From NCBI RefSeq assembly GCF_050875635.1, contig NZ_JBPAOH010000027.1:1-64000 (forward strand): a stretch of DNA of 64,000 nucleotides, in the 5' to 3' direction. Numbering within the stretch: position 1 is the first letter of the stretch; every line of letters begins with the position of its first letter. Below, one piece after another: positions 61,649 through 64,000 of this stretch. The notes beneath the pieces were generated by a model. The model ran no database searches and had not been told where the DNA came from. It saw nothing but the letters and a program-made list of their open reading frames with translations. A program made the translations under genes and the position numbers. Source of the stretch: Hassallia sp050875635 (GTDB lineage: Bacteria > Cyanobacteriota > Cyanobacteriia > Cyanobacteriales > Nostocaceae).

Positions 61649-62572
61649 ATGCCTTATCTGACATCAATCGGCGAAATTCGTTCTATTATTGCCGAATATA
61701 GTAATGTTCCAACTTTATGGATAGATACAGAAGTAGCTGATTATAAAAGTAAAAAACCGAGATTATCGCTGATTCAGGTATTAGATGATGCCAAAGATAT
61801 GAGTGGCGATCGCGTTTACCTTTTGGATGTATTAGATAAACCCGATATAGTCGCTGACTTTATTAACCAAATTATGCTAAATCCTTCTATTGAAAAAGTC
61901 TTTCACAACGCTAGCTATGATTTAAAACTTCTTGGTAACAAAAAAGCTAAAAATATTACTTGTACTTTAGAGAGGGCAAAGAAAATTCCCTATTATATAT
62001 TGCCATTATCCAACTATCAACTAAAAACTTTAGCTGTGGAACTTTGTAACTTTAACAATATTGACAAACAAGAACAAAGTAGCAATTGGGGCAAACGACC
62101 CCTAAGCGAAGAACAAATAGAATATGCTTATTTGGACTGCATTTATCTTGCTCAAGTTCACAAACGTTTGATAGAATTAAGTCAAGAAATTAGCCCTGAC
62201 CCAGCAAAAGAAGATTTAATATCACTCGCAGCTAGATATCAGCAGGTTGAGCAAGAATCTAAACTGGTAAATTCCGAGTTTGAACATCTGCAAGAACGAG
62301 TTAAACAAGCGATGCAAGCTCAGAAATTATTGGAAACCTCAGATTTTAAACTTACTAGCTACGAACGGGAAACTGTGAAAGTGCCGTTTACAGAACTGGT
62401 AAAGCTAGTACAAACTGAAGGTATTAATTTAGATTTTCCTATTACAGTGACGAAGAAACTAAAGACAGATTTAGGAGAAAATATCGAACAATTATCTGTA
62501 GATGCAGAAAAAACAACTTCATGGCGATTGACTCATAAAAATGAGGCAGATGATATTGAGGAGGAATTTTAA
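61649..62572 (+). CDS. 3'-5' exonuclease, RNase D-like (DEDDy)
   Basis: The 307-residue protein has the DEDDy exonuclease motifs: WIDTE (Asp26, Glu28), FHNASYDLKLL and a final EEQIEYAYLDCIYL, all in the first 180 residues. The remaining 125 residues include a helical region and a charged tail (ADDIEEEF); it lacks obvious HRDC domains of E. coli RNase D. It likely trims RNA (tRNA or rRNA 3' ends) or single-stranded DNA. The gene is single, with a plain AT-rich 213-nt upstream region. Confidence 0.85.
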   Translation: MPYLTSIGEIRSIIAEYSNVPTLWIDTEVADYKSKKPRLSLIQVLDDAKDMSGDRVYLLDVLDKPDIVADFINQIMLNPSIEKVFHNASYDLKLLGNKKAKNITCTLERAKKIPYYILPLSNYQLKTLAVELCNFNNIDKQEQSSNWGKRPLSEEQIEYAYLDCIYLAQVHKRLIELSQEISPDPAKEDLISLAARYQQVEQESKLVNSEFEHLQERVKQAMQAQKLLETSDFKLTSYERETVKVPFTELVKLVQTEGINLDFPITVTKKLKTDLGENIEQLSVDAEKTTSWRLTHKNEADDIEEEF

Positions 62573-62853
62573 TTTAGATTTCCGATGCATATAGTTGTCG
62601 GGAATCTGGTTTTTCAGTATAAGCAACATGAAACACTGGTACTTGCTACATAAGATACCATGAATTTTTGACGTGTATCAGAAAATTATTCCGGAAATAT
62701 GCAACGCCTAATCCTTAATTAAAGCTATTAAATATGAGGAAAGCCTGTCAATTGACTTTGCACCTCATGGAAAAATTAGTATTATTTTGTAGTTGAAGTA
62801 ATTAAATTTTGGTACTAATTTGATCCGGGCGTAATAGCGGTTTATAGTAAATT

Positions 62854-63693
62854 ATGATGGGGTTATTTGAGCAAAAGTGGACAGGGGTTGGAAAAGCATT
62901 TGCCATTGCTATGCTTAGTGCATTTATCGCAACTGCAATTATTTCTTGTGGTAACAACAAAAGTGTATTGGTAACAGAAATAAAAGTGAGTCCTCCAAAC
63001 CGTCGAATTGGTACAGCATCGAAAGCAGGGGACTTTTATATTCAAGGGCAAAGTCAGCATGTAAGAGGAGACTCGCAAGCTGCGATCGCATCTTTTACGC
63101 AAGCGATTAACCTTAATCCTAACTATGCCGAGGCTTATAATAGCCGAGGACTTGCTTACTTTGATTTGGGTAACAAACAGGGAGCGATCGCTGATTATAA
63201 CGAAGCCATTCGTATCAATCCGAACTTTGCCGAACCGTATAATAACCGAGGAAATGCGCGTGCTTCTCTTCAAGACAGCAACAACGCGATCGCCGATTAC
63301 ACCGAAGCGATTCGGATTAATTCTAACTATGCTGAAGCCTACAATAACCGAGGAAATGCTCGTTCAGCCATGAAAGACATAAACGGAGCGATTGACGATT
63401 TCGATCAGGCGATTCTCCTTGATTCTAGATATGCCATAGCCTACAATAACCGAGGTAACGCCCGCGCTGCCAACGGAGATCCTCAAGCAGCGATCGCCGA
63501 TTATAACGAAGCCATTCGCCTCAATCCCAACTTTGCCCCAGCTTACAACAACCGAGGCAACGCCCGCGCCGCAAATAACGACAAACAAGGAGCAAAAGCC
63601 GACTTGCAACGCGCTGCAACCATCTTTGAGCGAGAAAACAATCGAGAATTATACCAAGAAGTGATGAACAATCTCAAAGAACTTGGACAATAG
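62854..63693 (+). CDS. TPR lipoprotein
   Basis: The 279-residue protein has a lipoprotein signal (FAIAMLSAFIATAIIS then Cys32) and at least six TPRs (AEAYNNRGNARxxxxDxxxAI type) from about residue 57. The repeats are regular and nearly identical, which suggests a stable superhelix on the periplasmic face or outer surface of the cell. ATG at 62854 or 62857 gives the start (MM). Function is protein docking; no specific partner is known. The DNA behind the TPRs carries repeated AACCGAGGAAATGC stretches. Confidence 0.85.
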   Translation: MMGLFEQKWTGVGKAFAIAMLSAFIATAIISCGNNKSVLVTEIKVSPPNRRIGTASKAGDFYIQGQSQHVRGDSQAAIASFTQAINLNPNYAEAYNSRGLAYFDLGNKQGAIADYNEAIRINPNFAEPYNNRGNARASLQDSNNAIADYTEAIRINSNYAEAYNNRGNARSAMKDINGAIDDFDQAILLDSRYAIAYNNRGNARAANGDPQAAIADYNEAIRLNPNFAPAYNNRGNARAANNDKQGAKADLQRAATIFERENNRELYQEVMNNLKELGQ

Positions 63694-63724
63694 GTAAAAA
63701 AGTTAGGAGTAATGAGTTAAAGAA

Positions 63725-63754
63725 AGTATGGGCGGGGTAAAGAGCGCCCATACT
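63725..63754. terminator. 10-bp hairpin in the convergent gap
   Basis: AGTATGGGCG (63725-63734) pairs with CGCCCATACT (63745-63754). The flanks carry AGTTATGAGTT and TAACTC runs like those near 57.2 kb. Confidence 0.55.
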
Positions 63755-63818
63755 AATGAGGAACGGAGTTATGAGTTAAAGAAAGTTGTTAATTCCTAAC
63801 TCTTAACTTAAATCATCC

Positions 63819-64000
63819 TTAAACCCCTACACCGCTACTTTCAAGTGATTCCCAGCGCTGCAAAGCACGCATCATGCACCAAGCAGCGAGTTGAGGATTT
63901 CCTTTTTCTCTACCAAGCGCCTCATCAAACACCTTACATTCGTAAGCAAATTTGATAGGAGAGAGGCACATTGCTAAATCAAAAGCTCGTTCGCGTCGAT
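63819..64000 (-). CDS. Partial CDS, C-terminus of an unknown protein
   Basis: The frame from the window edge to TAA 63819-63821 reads RERAFDLAMCLSPIKFAYEC, then LGREKGNPQLAAWCMMRALQ and ends RWESLESSGVGV. It is protein-like with a compact helical look, but the 5' end is outside the window and I cannot name the family. Confidence 0.55.
   Translation of the reverse strand, partial: RRERAFDLAMCLSPIKFAYECKVFDEALGREKGNPQLAAWCMMRALQRWESLESSGVGV

Overview
The window is cyanobacterial chromosome, most likely from a filamentous Nostocales-type genome. The evidence is the very frequent HIP1 octamer GCGATCGC, several families of short tandem heptamers and palindromes between genes, and cyanobacterial gene types: a thioredoxin reductase fused to thioredoxin (NTRC), PII, TPR-CHAT and SPINDLY-type TPR proteins, a large hybrid sensor kinase and an FHA-kinase/PP2C pair. 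Base composition is moderately AT-rich. The strongest exceptions are a GC-richer stretch near 30.6-31.7 kb and an AT-rich stretch near 52.2-54.2 kb.

Layout. 0-8 kb: a repeat-built coiled-coil protein, a TPR-CHAT gene broken by two in-frame stops, a nuclease-fold gene behind a ROK sugar kinase, an oligopeptide-type ABC permease and NTRC. 8-17 kb: a type IV pilin followed by a GT41 (O-GlcNAc transferase-like) protein and, convergent to it, a 2048-residue multi-glycosyltransferase. 17-25 kb: DUF4327-like protein, FHA-Ser/Thr kinase, PP2C phosphatase, PAS histidine kinase and pseudouridine synthase. 25-28.5 kb: two possible small-gene pairs, then a TPP riboswitch and thiC. 28.5-36 kb: the accessory core. 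36-42 kb: two-gene phosphorelay operon. 42-50 kb: pyrE, exported proteins, tRNA-Met, CNNM/CBS protein, queC, Gfo/Idh/MocA oxidoreductase and DedA. 50-54 kb: actin-like ATPase with a probable DNA-binding partner, then an AT-rich membrane module. 54-64 kb: phosphohexomutase, rdgB, glnB, thiD, a HAD-ATPase fusion, an RNase D-like nuclease and a TPR lipoprotein.

Main discovery. Positions 29411-31863 have the structure of a transposon-like element: imperfect 31-bp terminal inverted repeats (28 of 31 matching) beginning GTAA, flanked by an 8-bp direct repeat TTTATTTT. The form matches the IS66 family, but it carries a LysR regulator, an NAD(P)-binding oxidoreductase and a YciI-like protein and no visible transposase. 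Removing it with one copy of the 8-bp repeat restores one open frame of 545 codons. That frame joins a helical protein of unknown function (475 residues) to an acyl carrier protein domain whose first helix had been cut in two. The restored gene is divergent from a TerB/dynamin-like GTPase gene, so the ancestral locus looks like a two-gene dynamin plus ACP-fusion membrane system, now probably inactivated or altered.

Other themes. Palindromic repeats appear to have been inserted in frame inside at least five coding regions. Two more genes carry clean in-frame stops without frameshifts. Repeat arrays supply the stop codons of several genes. No rRNA, CRISPR array, prophage or intact insertion sequence was seen.
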